64,000 bases of DNA. It comes from Saprospiraceae bacterium (GTDB lineage: Bacteria; Bacteroidota; Bacteroidia; Chitinophagales; Saprospiraceae). Position numbers and translations under genes: made by a program. The notes below the pieces were generated by a model. The model was given only the letters and a program-made list of their open reading frames with translations. It ran no database searches and was not told the DNA's origin. Each line of letters opens with the position of its first letter. Within the stretch, counting starts at the first letter, position 1. Location of the stretch: NCBI GenBank assembly GCA_013360405.1, contig JABWBR010000005.1, positions 1 through 64,000 on the forward strand, written 5' to 3'. Shown here in pieces: positions 1 to 9,251 of this stretch.

Positions 1-1
1 T

Positions 2-2203
2 GTTCATTTTTACCTGGTCAACGACGATAACGGCGCCCCGCCGGTAGATGCGCCCCTGGATTATATCATTTACGAGATATTTGAAATGGTGGAGGAAACC
101 AATATTTACTATACAAATGGGATGAAGTTTTTTGTATGTGATATAACAACCGATGCAATAAACAGTACATGGTTGCAGAATACTCAGGCGGGGGTTGCCA
201 ATTTATATAATGCAGCGCATTATGCAGAGGCGGTGAATGTTTATATAGTGAAGAAGCTGGACAAAGGCGCGCTTGGCACGGCGTCGGTCATTGGACAAGA
301 ATACGCTGCCGTGGCATTGGTGGGTGTTGGATCTGCTATTAATCTTGCCCATGAATTGGGGCATAATTTTGCGCTCGAACATACACAGCGTTCGGGCATC
401 GCGTATCTTCCTGATAATTCTTGTAATCCAAATCCATTATGGAGCGTAGTATGTGAAAATTGTAACAGTTGCGCGGGTATGACTTGCCCATTGTGTACAG
501 GAGATTATATTTCTGATACGCCTGTTGATCCAGGACCTGGATATATTGAGCCGACCGTTTATAATCCAAATTATTATACTTTATGTCCAGACCCAGGAAC
601 TAATCCATGTATTGTAATAGAAAATGGAGTTCCATTGCCTTATGAATACTACCCTGATCGTACCAATTTAATGTCATATTATGCATTTCGAGATCATTTT
701 ACCTCAATGCAGCTCAATGTATTACTTGCATCGCTGCTCACTCACCCCAATCGCGCTTTTCTACTGGATACTGAGCTGCCAGAATGCAGCAATATCACAC
801 AGCCCGATGTATTTTATGTGGCGCAAAAAGGAAAAGTAAACAGGGTGAGACAGACTTCATCCAGCTATGAATTTGATCCAATGGATGAAGTTCGCATTAA
901 CGTATTTGAAGAAAGCAGCAGTCAGAATTGCGTAAAAGTAAGTAGCACTGCGGGAGAGTATGCAGTTACGGAGTGTACCGGACAATTCAGTGAAGATGAG
1001 GACTATGCTATTGGACAATTCTTACCGGGGAATACATCGGGTATATTTGAACATAATAACGGAGTTACGACCTTTGATGTTCTGACTATTAGAAGGCATG
1101 TTCTTGCCACAGAGGAATTGGAAAGACCTTATAGATGGATTGCTGCTGATGTAAACAATAGCGGCTCTATCACGACTCAGGACCTGCTTATTATGAGAAA
1201 GGTCATATTGGGTATAGGCAGTTTTCAACAAGTACCCTCCTGGCGTTTTTTACCCGAATATGTGCTCCATCCCCAATTTATGTTTGAGCCTTATTTTGAG
1301 AATAATCCCTTCACTGCAATATGGTATTCGTCAGGGGGAAACAGGACGTACTTGGCTTCTCAAAGCCCGTCGGGCAAGAGTTACCTGGATGATATCACCC
1401 TCAATCTGCTCGATCCGGATGTATCCATGCCGGCCAATTGGTCGTTCAGAGGCATCAAATCCGGTGATGTGGATTTTAGTGCAGATGTATCGGTTCCTAT
1501 GCTTAATGAAGACCACGGTTATTCTTTTTCTGCCGATCCGCATACCTGCCTGGAGACAGGTCAAACAGCCGTTGTATTAGTCAAAGCCAACGCGCCGGGC
1601 AAAATAGACGGCTACCAGATGGGCATTCGTTTTGACGAGGGAGCCGTTCAGATATTGGGTTATAACCAGGGCGACGTTAGCCCTTTTAGTCTCGACAATT
1701 TTGGCGAAACGAATATAAACGATGGAGAACTGCGCACGATGTGGATAGATTATGCCGGCTCGCCTATTGTGCTGAATAATACGACAAAAAACCTGTTTAA
1801 GCTACACATTAAGGCCCTGCGCCAGGTTTGCGATATTGAGGATTATATCGAGCTCGATCATACGATCATCGAAAACCTGTTTTACGATCCGGATTTAAAC
1901 CTCAAACCGGTATCGCTTACGCTGGAATTACAGCCGGAAGAAATCAAACACAAAGTATTGAGCGTTTACCCAAATCCAACCAGTGACGCTGTTACGTTTG
2001 ATGTGGAATTGGGGGAAGCGGCTACTGTAAGTATCCAATTGCTGGATAGTTCCAACACTTCCATCAATAGCTCCGGTTCCTATGCCGCAGGCATTCATAG
2101 TATTGCTTTTACTTCGACAAGTACATTGCTAAGCGGTATGCTGACGTACCGGGTAACCATAGGCAATGAATTGTACACGGGCAACATTGTGAAAGTTAAC
2201 TGA
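2..2203 (+). CDS. M43-like zinc metalloprotease with dockerin-like, cohesin-like and T9SS sorting domains (5' truncated)
   Basis: The frame is open to the left edge, so the signal peptide and N-terminus are missing; the first in-window Met (position 86) is internal. The zinc motif HELGHNFALEH (HExxHxxxxxH) lies at 350-382. It is followed by a Cys-rich stretch, the ISDTP motif and NLMSYY as a Met-turn, the layout of pappalysin/cytophagalysin (M43) peptidases. Downstream, about 1060-1220, is a pair of dockerin-like helices with calcium-type loops (DVNNSGSI), then near 1560-1930 a cohesin-like beta-sandwich, and last a T9SS C-terminal domain with the YPNPTSD motif (about 1960-2200). It is probably a cell-surface or secreted protease. 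The cohesin-like call is from pattern only. The neighbour downstream is another T9SS cargo. Confidence 0.85.
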   Translation, partial: VHFYLVNDDNGAPPVDAPLDYIIYEIFEMVEETNIYYTNGMKFFVCDITTDAINSTWLQNTQAGVANLYNAAHYAEAVNVYIVKKLDKGALGTASVIGQEYAAVALVGVGSAINLAHELGHNFALEHTQRSGIAYLPDNSCNPNPLWSVVCENCNSCAGMTCPLCTGDYISDTPVDPGPGYIEPTVYNPNYYTLCPDPGTNPCIVIENGVPLPYEYYPDRTNLMSYYAFRDHFTSMQLNVLLASLLTHPNRAFLLDTELPECSNITQPDVFYVAQKGKVNRVRQTSSSYEFDPMDEVRINVFEESSSQNCVKVSSTAGEYAVTECTGQFSEDEDYAIGQFLPGNTSGIFEHNNGVTTFDVLTIRRHVLATEELERPYRWIAADVNNSGSITTQDLLIMRKVILGIGSFQQVPSWRFLPEYVLHPQFMFEPYFENNPFTAIWYSSGGNRTYLASQSPSGKSYLDDITLNLLDPDVSMPANWSFRGIKSGDVDFSADVSVPMLNEDHGYSFSADPHTCLETGQTAVVLVKANAPGKIDGYQMGIRFDEGAVQILGYNQGDVSPFSLDNFGETNINDGELRTMWIDYAGSPIVLNNTTKNLFKLHIKALRQVCDIEDYIELDHTIIENLFYDPDLNLKPVSLTLELQPEEIKHKVLSVYPNPTSDAVTFDVELGEAATVSIQLLDSSNTSINSSGSYAAGIHSIAFTSTSTLLSGMLTYRVTIGNELYTGNIVKVN

Positions 2204-2210
2204 TATTCAG

Positions 2211-2258
2211 AAGGGGCGTTTCAAAGTGGCGGTTTCCAGGCAATTGGAGCGCCCCTTT
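2211..2258 (+). terminator. Putative hairpin terminator after the metalloprotease gene
   Basis: AAGGGGCG (2211-2218) is complementary to CGCCCCTT (2250-2257), followed by a short TTT run. It begins 7 nt after the stop codon. The loop is long (about 31 nt), so folding strength is uncertain. Confidence 0.5.
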
Positions 2259-2281
2259 TAACGTACTATAATCCCAATATT

Positions 2282-4849
2282 ATGAAAAAACTAATACTGT
2301 GTTATTGCTTCCAGGCTCTTTTTCTTATTACATATGGCCAGAACAACACCAGCAGTCGCTATTACGTCGACAATACCGCAGAAGGCGGCCTGGAAAACGG
2401 ACTAAGCTGGTTCAACGCCTTCCACGATTTACAAGACGCGATTGCCGTAGCTCAATACGGCGACACGATATGGGTGGCGCAGGGCATGTACCATCCTACG
2501 GAAGATAACGACCGCACCCAATCGTTCGAAATGCGCAACGGGGTTACGATATTGGGCGGCTTCAATGGCACGGAGTGGTACGAGTGGCAGCGCAACCCCG
2601 AGCTTTACGAAACGGTATTGAGCGGAGAGATGGGCGACCCGGCGGACAGCACGGATAACAGCATGCACGTGGTGTATACCCTGGGCACAGACGAAAATAC
2701 GACGCTCGACGGCTTTACGATCACGCGGGGTTTTGCTTTTCAGACGCCGGGCGAGCCCTATGTTAATGCCTACAATATTGGAGCAGGGCTGTTTGTAGAT
2801 GTCAATGCGGATTTTCCCTATGCCAGGCCGCGAATACGGCACTGCAGGTTTGTGCTGAATACGGCTCGGCTGGGCGGAGGTATATATTGTTACGGCGTGG
2901 GAGGAAACCGATGGGCTGACCCGGTAATAGAGGACTGTGTATTTGAACGAAATTATGCGGTTACTTATGGCGGCGCTATCTATAAGGAAGGAGAAAGTCC
3001 GTTGGGAGGAGGGTTTATTATTCACAGGTGCCGATTTGACGATAATACCGGCCTATCTAGTGGTGGCGCCATTATGTTGCAGGATCCAAGCAGGTATATC
3101 GAATTGCGCAATTGTAGTTTTGATGGGAATAAGTCAATGGATATTGGTGGGGCCATTTATTATGAATCGTATTTTGGGGAAGGCTTTTTCCTGGCAGATA
3201 GCTGTATTTTTCAACATAATCAGGGTGGAGGTGGCGGAGCATTTGCATTTGCGAGTTCTCAATTGGGAAGTGGAGAGCCAGGGGGGTTCACTTTTTATTT
3301 TAGTAACAGCCTGTTTGACCAAAATATAACTCCAAATGCTAATGGTGGCGCCATTGCGATTGGGAATTTGGGTACTGTTTGCCATGTTTATGTAATCGAC
3401 TGCACTTTTTCAGGCAACTGGAGTCTAAATGGTGGCTCAGGGATATATTTTAAAAATCGACCTAAAGCAGAGGGTAAATTGTATGTCCAGGATTCAAAAT
3501 TCATAGGTAATGAAGTTCCCTACCTCGGCGTATTTGGGGGCATATACATTGCAGGCGATTTTGCTTCATCTTACACCATGATCTCCCGCTTAGAAGTCTC
3601 CAACACCATTTTCTCCCGCAACGACGGGGCCATCGCCGTCGACGGCTGGGAAGGTTCGGCGGAAAGCCTCATCCAGAATTGCACTTTTTACGAAAACGGC
3701 AAATACCCCATCTCCAAAAACTGGGATCCGCTGTTTGACTACGAGGATTACTACAACCGCATGGAAATCGCCAACAGTGTTATCTGGGAACCCTCACAGC
3801 CGCTGGGGCGGATATTGTACAACGGCAGTCCGGCTAATTTTTCGCTCCATGACTATACTATCCGCCACTGCCTGATCAGCGCAGCCGACTGCAGCCTGCC
3901 CGGCGGGGCCACGGCTTGCGAAGCTGGTAATATCTTTGATACTTACCCGGTTTTTGTGGATACGCTTTTGGATGATTTCCGCCTGGCGGCCTGCTCGCCG
4001 GCTATCAACGCGGGCAGCAATGCATACCTGGATAGCCTGGGCATTTATTACGATCTGGCGGGAGTCCCCCGCATTCTGGAAAGCCAGGTAGATATTGGCG
4101 CTTACGAGCGGCCCCACTTTCAGTTGCTAAATAGTGAAGTCCACCCGGCAGACTGTGCTGACGAGCCGGGCGGCAGCTTTGTTGTAGCAACCAACGGCGA
4201 CGAGCCTTTATCATACACTTGGTCGAACGAACAAGGCCAGAGCGGTACAGGGAACGAGCAACTACTTTCCGGCACGTACCAGGTCACCGTAACGGATTTT
4301 CCGGGCTGCAGCGACACCTTAGCCGTGCTTATCGATAGCCCGGCGCCGTTAACCGCAGCGTACGAGGCAGTCAATGCGAGTGATTTTGAATCCACCGACG
4401 GCAGTATCGCCATAAGCCAGATTACAGGCGGAACGCCGCCATACGGGGTGGCTTGGAGTACGGGCGATATGGGTGCAATCATCGATAGCTTGGGTGTTGG
4501 CGATTACCAGGCTTTTATCACCGATTCGCTGGGCTGCGCGCTGGGGTTGGACATAACGATTAGTGCGGATGTAGCTGTGGGGCATCCATACAATTCTGCG
4601 GCAATTAAATTATACCCCAATCCCGCTAAAGCCGGGGAGCGCTGCCTGATGCAATGGGATGTGCAAGTAATGGGGCAAACGCTTTGGTACACCCTGACAG
4701 ACTCCAAGGGGCAGCGCCTGGGCCGATTTGAGGTGATCGGAGGAAAGGCTGAATTGCCTATTGGCAAACTAACCGCTGGAGTATACTATGTGCTTTATGG
4801 GGCAAACGATTGGATGATGGGCGGGCTAAAAATGGTTGTAATCGATTAA
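2282..4849 (+). CDS. Secreted parallel beta-helix protein with SprB repeats and T9SS sorting domain
   Basis: It begins with a signal peptide (MKKLILCYCFQALFLITYGQ). Residues about 30-610 form a right-handed parallel beta-helix of the Bacteroidota type: it opens with YYVDNTAEGGLENGLSW, contains DGFTITRGFA and many GG-A-I rungs, and closes with the SPAINAGSN/DIGAYE signature. Residues about 615-770 hold two SprB-type repeats (for example SYTWSNEQGQSGTG and SGTYQVTVTD). The C-terminus is a T9SS sorting domain with LYPNPAKAG. It is likely a large surface or secreted adhesin or polysaccharide-binding protein; no catalytic residues are recognisable. It ends 16 bp from the convergent AAA+ gene. Confidence 0.85.
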   Translation: MKKLILCYCFQALFLITYGQNNTSSRYYVDNTAEGGLENGLSWFNAFHDLQDAIAVAQYGDTIWVAQGMYHPTEDNDRTQSFEMRNGVTILGGFNGTEWYEWQRNPELYETVLSGEMGDPADSTDNSMHVVYTLGTDENTTLDGFTITRGFAFQTPGEPYVNAYNIGAGLFVDVNADFPYARPRIRHCRFVLNTARLGGGIYCYGVGGNRWADPVIEDCVFERNYAVTYGGAIYKEGESPLGGGFIIHRCRFDDNTGLSSGGAIMLQDPSRYIELRNCSFDGNKSMDIGGAIYYESYFGEGFFLADSCIFQHNQGGGGGAFAFASSQLGSGEPGGFTFYFSNSLFDQNITPNANGGAIAIGNLGTVCHVYVIDCTFSGNWSLNGGSGIYFKNRPKAEGKLYVQDSKFIGNEVPYLGVFGGIYIAGDFASSYTMISRLEVSNTIFSRNDGAIAVDGWEGSAESLIQNCTFYENGKYPISKNWDPLFDYEDYYNRMEIANSVIWEPSQPLGRILYNGSPANFSLHDYTIRHCLISAADCSLPGGATACEAGNIFDTYPVFVDTLLDDFRLAACSPAINAGSNAYLDSLGIYYDLAGVPRILESQVDIGAYERPHFQLLNSEVHPADCADEPGGSFVVATNGDEPLSYTWSNEQGQSGTGNEQLLSGTYQVTVTDFPGCSDTLAVLIDSPAPLTAAYEAVNASDFESTDGSIAISQITGGTPPYGVAWSTGDMGAIIDSLGVGDYQAFITDSLGCALGLDITISADVAVGHPYNSAAIKLYPNPAKAGERCLMQWDVQVMGQTLWYTLTDSKGQRLGRFEVIGGKAELPIGKLTAGVYYVLYGANDWMMGGLKMVVID

Positions 4850-4865
4850 CTCTGCTGTGTTATTT

Positions 4866-7800
4866 TTAGAGAGACGAATCGACATGTAGGCTGAATTGTA
4901 TATCTAGCTGTTGCCACAGCAACTCTTTTGGCGACTTCTCGGGTTGATTGAATTTGATTTTGTAAACCGTATCACGCCATTCCACCGAGCTGACGACCCG
5001 CCGCGGCGGCATCTTTCTATAGGTTTCCTGCCGGTGAATTTTGACCGGCGTTTGAAGCGCTTCCTGGTTAAAGGCAACCAGATAAAGGCTGTCTCTGCCT
5101 TGTGCATCCGACCAACGCTGCACGCCGCCTTCGTTTTGAAAAAAAAGCTGCGCACACAGGCCGCTGATGGCCAGTTCAATACCGCAGCATAAATCTCCTG
5201 GTATCGGAGGAGCGGGTATTTCAGTAAAAACGCCTGAAACCGGTATTTTCAGATAAGCTTCGCGGGGTTGCCGGGGTTGGTTAGCCGAAGCAATCATTTC
5301 GTGATAATAACTCTCCCGGTACCAGACGAGTTGGGCGCTGTATTTCCAGCCTTTTTGCGATAGCAGGTCGAGATAAATTTGTAGCAGGGGTTCTATATCG
5401 GCGCCGTAAATGCCGAGATGGCAATAGTTGTATTGGGGGAACATCTTACCTAATAGATCGAGTTTGAAGTTTTTTTGTTGGTTTTCCCAGTCTTCCAGGT
5501 ATTGCTGTACGGTGGGATTAAACTTTTCGAGGCCGAGCCGGGCCAGGCAGAGGCTCGATTCCACGGTTTCAATTTGCTGTTGGAGGCTGTTCATCTTTTT
5601 TTGAAGGTCGTACAGCGCGTTGAGTTTCCTTACCAGTTGTTCCTGCTGCCAAAAAGCGCTGCTCTGCTGTTGTTGTTGGCGTTCCAGGAGGGCTATTTCA
5701 TTGACGAGGTGTACGTAGCAATGTCCTTCGGCCAGGGCGTGGATTTGCCGGCGCAAAAATCCGGCGTATTCTGCGTAGCTGTCTTTTTCGAGTTCGGCTA
5801 TCAGTAGTTCAAGCCCTTCGGGGTCGGCGTGGGCGCCCACGTGGAGCTCACCGGCCTTCATGGTGATGTTGACGATGATGCGTTCTTCGGCGTCTTGCGC
5901 ATTGAGGGCTTTGGCCAGGGGGATCAAGAGAAACTGTCGGATGGCCCGCTGCAGATGGCGGGCGCCGTATTGCGGGTGATAACCTTCTTTGGACAGGTAT
6001 TCGTACACTTCATCTGCAATAGTAAGATCGAGCCGCCTGAATTTGATGCCTTCGCGTTGCAAAACGCCTTCGATTTCGCGGTTTACTATGGCGCGCATCA
6101 GCTCGCTGTCGAGGGGAGAGAAAACCAAGACCTGGTCTATCCGGTTGTACAATTCGGGGCGAAAAAAACGCTGGGCTTCTTTGATGAAGGCGTCCTGGAG
6201 ATCTTGCCTTGGCTGGCCCGATTTCTGAAGACTCACCGGGGCGTAGCGCAATTTCTCGGCGCCGAGGTTGGAGGTCAGGATGATAATACAACTGCAGAAG
6301 TTGATCACATTGCCTTTGCTGTCGGTGAGCCTGCCTTCGCTGAGTATCTGGAGCAAAAGGTCGTAAAAGGAAGCGTCGGCTTTTTCTATTTCATCAAAAA
6401 GTACCACACTAAAAGGCGATTTGCGGATAGCGGCGGTGAGCAGGCCTTCCTCTTGTGAATCGACGCCGGTGAGCCTGGCCACGCTCCAGAAATCGGCAAA
6501 TTCGCTCATGTCAAACCGCTGCATCCGCCGGCGGTCGCCAAACATAAATTCGGCAACGAGCTTGGCCATTTCTGTTTTGCCCACCCCGGTAGGGCCTACA
6601 AACAGGAGCGAGGCGATGGGCTGCCCCGACCGGGTAAGCGCCGTTTTTACCGAAGCCATCAGGTTGATCACGCGTTCGATGGCAAGGGACTGGCCAAACA
6701 GGTTGCGCTGGAAAAAATCTTCGATATGGGACAGCTGCAGGCTGATCTCCGGGTCTACCATGAACAAAGGCAGTCCGCTTTCCTCACAAAACGCCCTGAT
6801 GACGTCGGTGCGGGTAATGACGCCGCTTGCGGAGGCTGCGGTTTGATCGCTGCGAAGCTGCCCCGATAGCAGGCGCTCCATAAAGCGGATAGGTTTGCCG
6901 GGCAAGCCGGAATACGGATTAAACCGACTCGTGAGCCGGATGAGCTCTTTGACGCCGTCTTCATTGACCTGCATGCCTGAAATCGCTGCGCTTTGCAGCA
7001 CTTTTTGAAAGATAATGTCTTCCAGGGCCTGCGCTTGCGGCTGTTCGATCCGGATTAGCTTGAAAAGCGTAAGGAATTGGGGGCTTTGCAGTTCGATACG
7101 CGCCAGCTCTTCTTCCGTACATTCGGCGATAAGGGTGATTTCTCCCCGGCTGATATAGCTTTGCAGGTATTCGGCTACACTCAGCACGTTGCCAACCGAA
7201 CGGCCTACTTCAAACAAGTCGGCCAGGTTTCTTACAAAAAGCCAGTCACCCAGGGCAGTCAGCTCTTTGCACAAATAGGCGATATTGTCCTGCCAGTCGG
7301 TGTCGTTGGCCAGTTCCTTGATCAACACAGAGGCGGTAGTTTCCCAGATTTTTCGCTTATAGCCGGTTTGTTCCAACTGGCGGGCGACTTCCCACACCAA
7401 GGTGGTTTTTCCTACGCCGGAAGGCCCCACCAATAACACATTGTTGTTGAACTGGTCTTTCAGGGCGCCGAGCAAGTCGTTCAGCTCTTTATCGAGGCCG
7501 TACAACTGCCGGTCTTTTACCTGCAATAATTGGGCTATCTGGGTCAGCCATTCTTCTTCGGGTGTGTCGGCGAGGCGGTCGATCTCTGCCGGAGTCGGCG
7601 CCTGTAATTCTAACGGGGCTTGTAATAACTCGACAAAATCAAACCAGATGGCAGATACTATTCTTTGAACGGCGGACAGCTTTTTCTTTCTGTTAAAAGC
7701 CATCCGGATGGACTCATTGAGTTGGGCTACCAGTTCGATATCATCAGTAGCATACGCTTCTACGCCCAGAGCGGGCACAATAGCCCAATAGCCGTTGGCC

Positions 7801-8123
7801 TGCGGATTGAAAAAATAGTCGAAAGAGAGTTCAAAAGCGGGATAGCTGACGCCGTCTGCTGAGGCAGGAAATGGCACTATAATGGAGCTTTTGTAAAAAT
7901 CGCCACTGGTTAGTTCCTGCAGCAATAGCTCAAATTGCCCTTTATTGAGAAGCTCTCGCTGCAGTACCGCCGCATATCGGCGCGCCAGCAGTTGCATGGG
8001 TTCGCCTATACTCATCACCTCCTTATCCTTTAGGGGGATAGTAATTTTGGCTCCGGTATTGAAGTGGAGCCTGAAAGCGAGAAAAGGTATGTGAAGTACG
8101 TGCGACATGGCAGCCTGCATCAA
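4866..8123 (-). CDS. ClpB-like AAA+ ATPase with degenerate D1 and release-factor-like C-terminus
   Basis: This 1085-aa protein has five parts. An unrecognised N-terminal domain (1-200) replaces the Clp N domain. D1 (about 210-425) has an intact Walker A (GPSGVGKTT, 233-241), but FVRN stands where Walker B FIDE is expected (296-299), and there is no ClpB coiled-coil M domain. D2 (about 470-750) is complete: Walker A GPTGVGKTE 510-518, Walker B VLFDEIEKAD, sensor 1 LTSNLG 616-621, FRPELYNRID with the arginine finger, and sensor 2 GARHLQR. After a coiled coil, FWQQEQLVRKL (824-834), MFPQYNYCHLGIYG (894-907) and an LFFQNEGGVQRW segment (993-1004) follow the order of the RF2 N-terminal plus PCRF domain. 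No GGQ motif is present. It lies 30 bp after aroK on the same strand and is probably co-transcribed. A paralogue lies at 12585-15794. The role is unknown; a remodelling ATPase acting near ribosomes is speculation. Confidence 0.8.
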   Translation of the reverse strand: MMQAAMSHVLHIPFLAFRLHFNTGAKITIPLKDKEVMSIGEPMQLLARRYAAVLQRELLNKGQFELLLQELTSGDFYKSSIIVPFPASADGVSYPAFELSFDYFFNPQANGYWAIVPALGVEAYATDDIELVAQLNESIRMAFNRKKKLSAVQRIVSAIWFDFVELLQAPLELQAPTPAEIDRLADTPEEEWLTQIAQLLQVKDRQLYGLDKELNDLLGALKDQFNNNVLLVGPSGVGKTTLVWEVARQLEQTGYKRKIWETTASVLIKELANDTDWQDNIAYLCKELTALGDWLFVRNLADLFEVGRSVGNVLSVAEYLQSYISRGEITLIAECTEEELARIELQSPQFLTLFKLIRIEQPQAQALEDIIFQKVLQSAAISGMQVNEDGVKELIRLTSRFNPYSGLPGKPIRFMERLLSGQLRSDQTAASASGVITRTDVIRAFCEESGLPLFMVDPEISLQLSHIEDFFQRNLFGQSLAIERVINLMASVKTALTRSGQPIASLLFVGPTGVGKTEMAKLVAEFMFGDRRRMQRFDMSEFADFWSVARLTGVDSQEEGLLTAAIRKSPFSVVLFDEIEKADASFYDLLLQILSEGRLTDSKGNVINFCSCIIILTSNLGAEKLRYAPVSLQKSGQPRQDLQDAFIKEAQRFFRPELYNRIDQVLVFSPLDSELMRAIVNREIEGVLQREGIKFRRLDLTIADEVYEYLSKEGYHPQYGARHLQRAIRQFLLIPLAKALNAQDAEERIIVNITMKAGELHVGAHADPEGLELLIAELEKDSYAEYAGFLRRQIHALAEGHCYVHLVNEIALLERQQQQQSSAFWQQEQLVRKLNALYDLQKKMNSLQQQIETVESSLCLARLGLEKFNPTVQQYLEDWENQQKNFKLDLLGKMFPQYNYCHLGIYGADIEPLLQIYLDLLSQKGWKYSAQLVWYRESYYHEMIASANQPRQPREAYLKIPVSGVFTEIPAPPIPGDLCCGIELAISGLCAQLFFQNEGGVQRWSDAQGRDSLYLVAFNQEALQTPVKIHRQETYRKMPPRRVVSSVEWRDTVYKIKFNQPEKSPKELLWQQLDIQFSLHVDSSL

Positions 8124-8153
8124 GTTGGGGCTAAATTACACATGTTGACCCAA

Positions 8154-8684
8154 TCAACGGCTGTTGAATTGATTTAGTTGGTGTAAAATTTGCGCGCACA
8201 GTATTTTGACGGGTAAGGTAGCGTCGGCGGTAATGGATGCCTGTTCGTAATATGGCATCCGCTCTTGCAGTTTATTTGTAATAAAAAGGAGAAGTTCTTC
8301 GTCTGAAAGATTTTGCAATAAGGGGCGCTGCACTTTTTCGGACTGCAAACGGCTGACAAGCTTTTCAGGGGGGATATGTAAAAAAACAGTGATGCCGTGC
8401 CGGTTCATCCAGTCCATATTGTCATAATAGCAGGGAGCGCCACCGCCGCAGGCAATGACCGCATGAGCATATACGGCCGTTTGGCGCAAAACCTCGCGTT
8501 CTTTTTGCCTGAAGACTTCTTCTCCGTATACCTTGAATTGAGTAGCGATCGGCATACCCCGCCCGATGACGAGTTGTTCGTCCAGGTCAATAAACGGGTA
8601 AGACATTAGCTGCGCCAACTCGGTGCCTACCGTAGTTTTGCCGGAACCCATAAATCCTGTCAGGAAAATTCGCATCGTAACCAT
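8154..8684 (-). CDS. aroK: Shikimate kinase
   Basis: It phosphorylates shikimate with ATP in the chorismate pathway in the cytoplasm. The sequence shows the P-loop GFMGSGKTT right at the N-terminus, the shikimate-binding DLDE motif (FIDLDEQL), the central CGGGAP motif, and VQRPLL of the lid region. The length of about 173-176 aa is typical. The second Met (8675) gives the usual family N-terminus MRIFLTGF and may be the true start. The AAA+ gene follows 30 bp downstream on the same strand. Confidence 0.95.
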   Translation of the reverse strand: MVTMRIFLTGFMGSGKTTVGTELAQLMSYPFIDLDEQLVIGRGMPIATQFKVYGEEVFRQKEREVLRQTAVYAHAVIACGGGAPCYYDNMDWMNRHGITVFLHIPPEKLVSRLQSEKVQRPLLQNLSDEELLLFITNKLQERMPYYEQASITADATLPVKILCAQILHQLNQFNSR

Positions 8685-8735
8685 CGAAACAAGTTCGGGT
8701 TTAGTTTGGTTTTTTCTATTATGACAAAAAGGTCT

Positions 8736-8743
8736 ACTTTTGC
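8736..8743 (+). promoter_or_regulatory. Bacteroidota -7 box (TACTTTTG) for the DUF1573 gene
   Basis: It matches TAxxTTTG exactly and ends 19 nt before the ATG at 8763. A TTTG about 26 nt upstream is too far to be a clear -33 element. The box lies downstream of the longest possible start (8706), which argues for the start at 8763. Confidence 0.5.
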
Positions 8744-8762
8744 GATGTCAACGCACCACACT

Positions 8763-9251
8763 ATGAAAGCGCATATTTTGATGTTTGGATTGGTACTGCT
8801 GCTGGCAGGATGTAATACTTCTTCTAGTGAGGAAGATACGTCGTTTCAGTCGATCTCTACAGAAGGGCAGCCTTCTAATGCAGATATCATCAGAAACCCG
8901 ATGTCGGCAACTGCTCCGCTCGATACGGCTAATATCGCCAAAATTCAATTTGATTCCACAACTTATCACTTTGGAGAAGTATTTGCGGGTGATAAAGTGA
9001 CGCACAAGTTCACTTTTTCGAATACCGGAAAAACGCCGCTTATTATTAGCGATGCCCGCTCTACCTGTGGTTGTACGGTGCCCAAATGGCCCGATACCCC
9101 CATAGCGCCCGGTGAAAAAGGTGAGATTGAGGTTCGCTTTGATACGAAAGGTAAATCGGGGCGCCAGAGCAAACCTGTTACGATTACGGCAAATACTTAT
9201 CCCAGTACCACACGGATTTATTTGACTGGGGAAGTGAGGAGTGAGGAGTGA
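8763..9251 (+). CDS. DUF1573 lipoprotein
   Basis: This 162-aa lipoprotein has a signal peptide ending in a lipobox (LLLAGC, Cys17). The DUF1573 domain (ASH-like Ig fold) fills the rest: FGEVFAGDKVTHKFTFSNTG, then RSTCGCTVPKWP and APGEKGEIEVRFDTKGKSG. Such proteins are common in the Bacteroidota envelope and their role is not settled. I chose the ATG at 8763 because the longer version (8706) would place residues before the signal peptide and start upstream of the -7 box. The last six codons plus stop are built from a GTGAGGA heptamer repeat that continues into the intergenic region, so the C-terminal tail was probably altered by repeat growth. Confidence 0.9.
   Translation: MKAHILMFGLVLLLAGCNTSSSEEDTSFQSISTEGQPSNADIIRNPMSATAPLDTANIAKIQFDSTTYHFGEVFAGDKVTHKFTFSNTGKTPLIISDARSTCGCTVPKWPDTPIAPGEKGEIEVRFDTKGKSGRQSKPVTITANTYPSTTRIYLTGEVRSEE

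Noticed and set aside
2429-3025. 198-codon antisense frame in the beta-helix gene
   Set aside because: Repeat-rich beta-helix coding DNA often leaves open antisense frames; no signal or motif.
5829-6458. Long open frame (209 codons) antisense to the first ClpB-like gene
   Set aside because: It lies opposite the conserved D2 domain; composition is that of a shadow frame.
4866-8123. ClpV/TssH of a type VI secretion system
   Set aside because: There is no ClpV N domain, and no TssB/C sheath, Hcp, VgrG or baseplate gene nearby.
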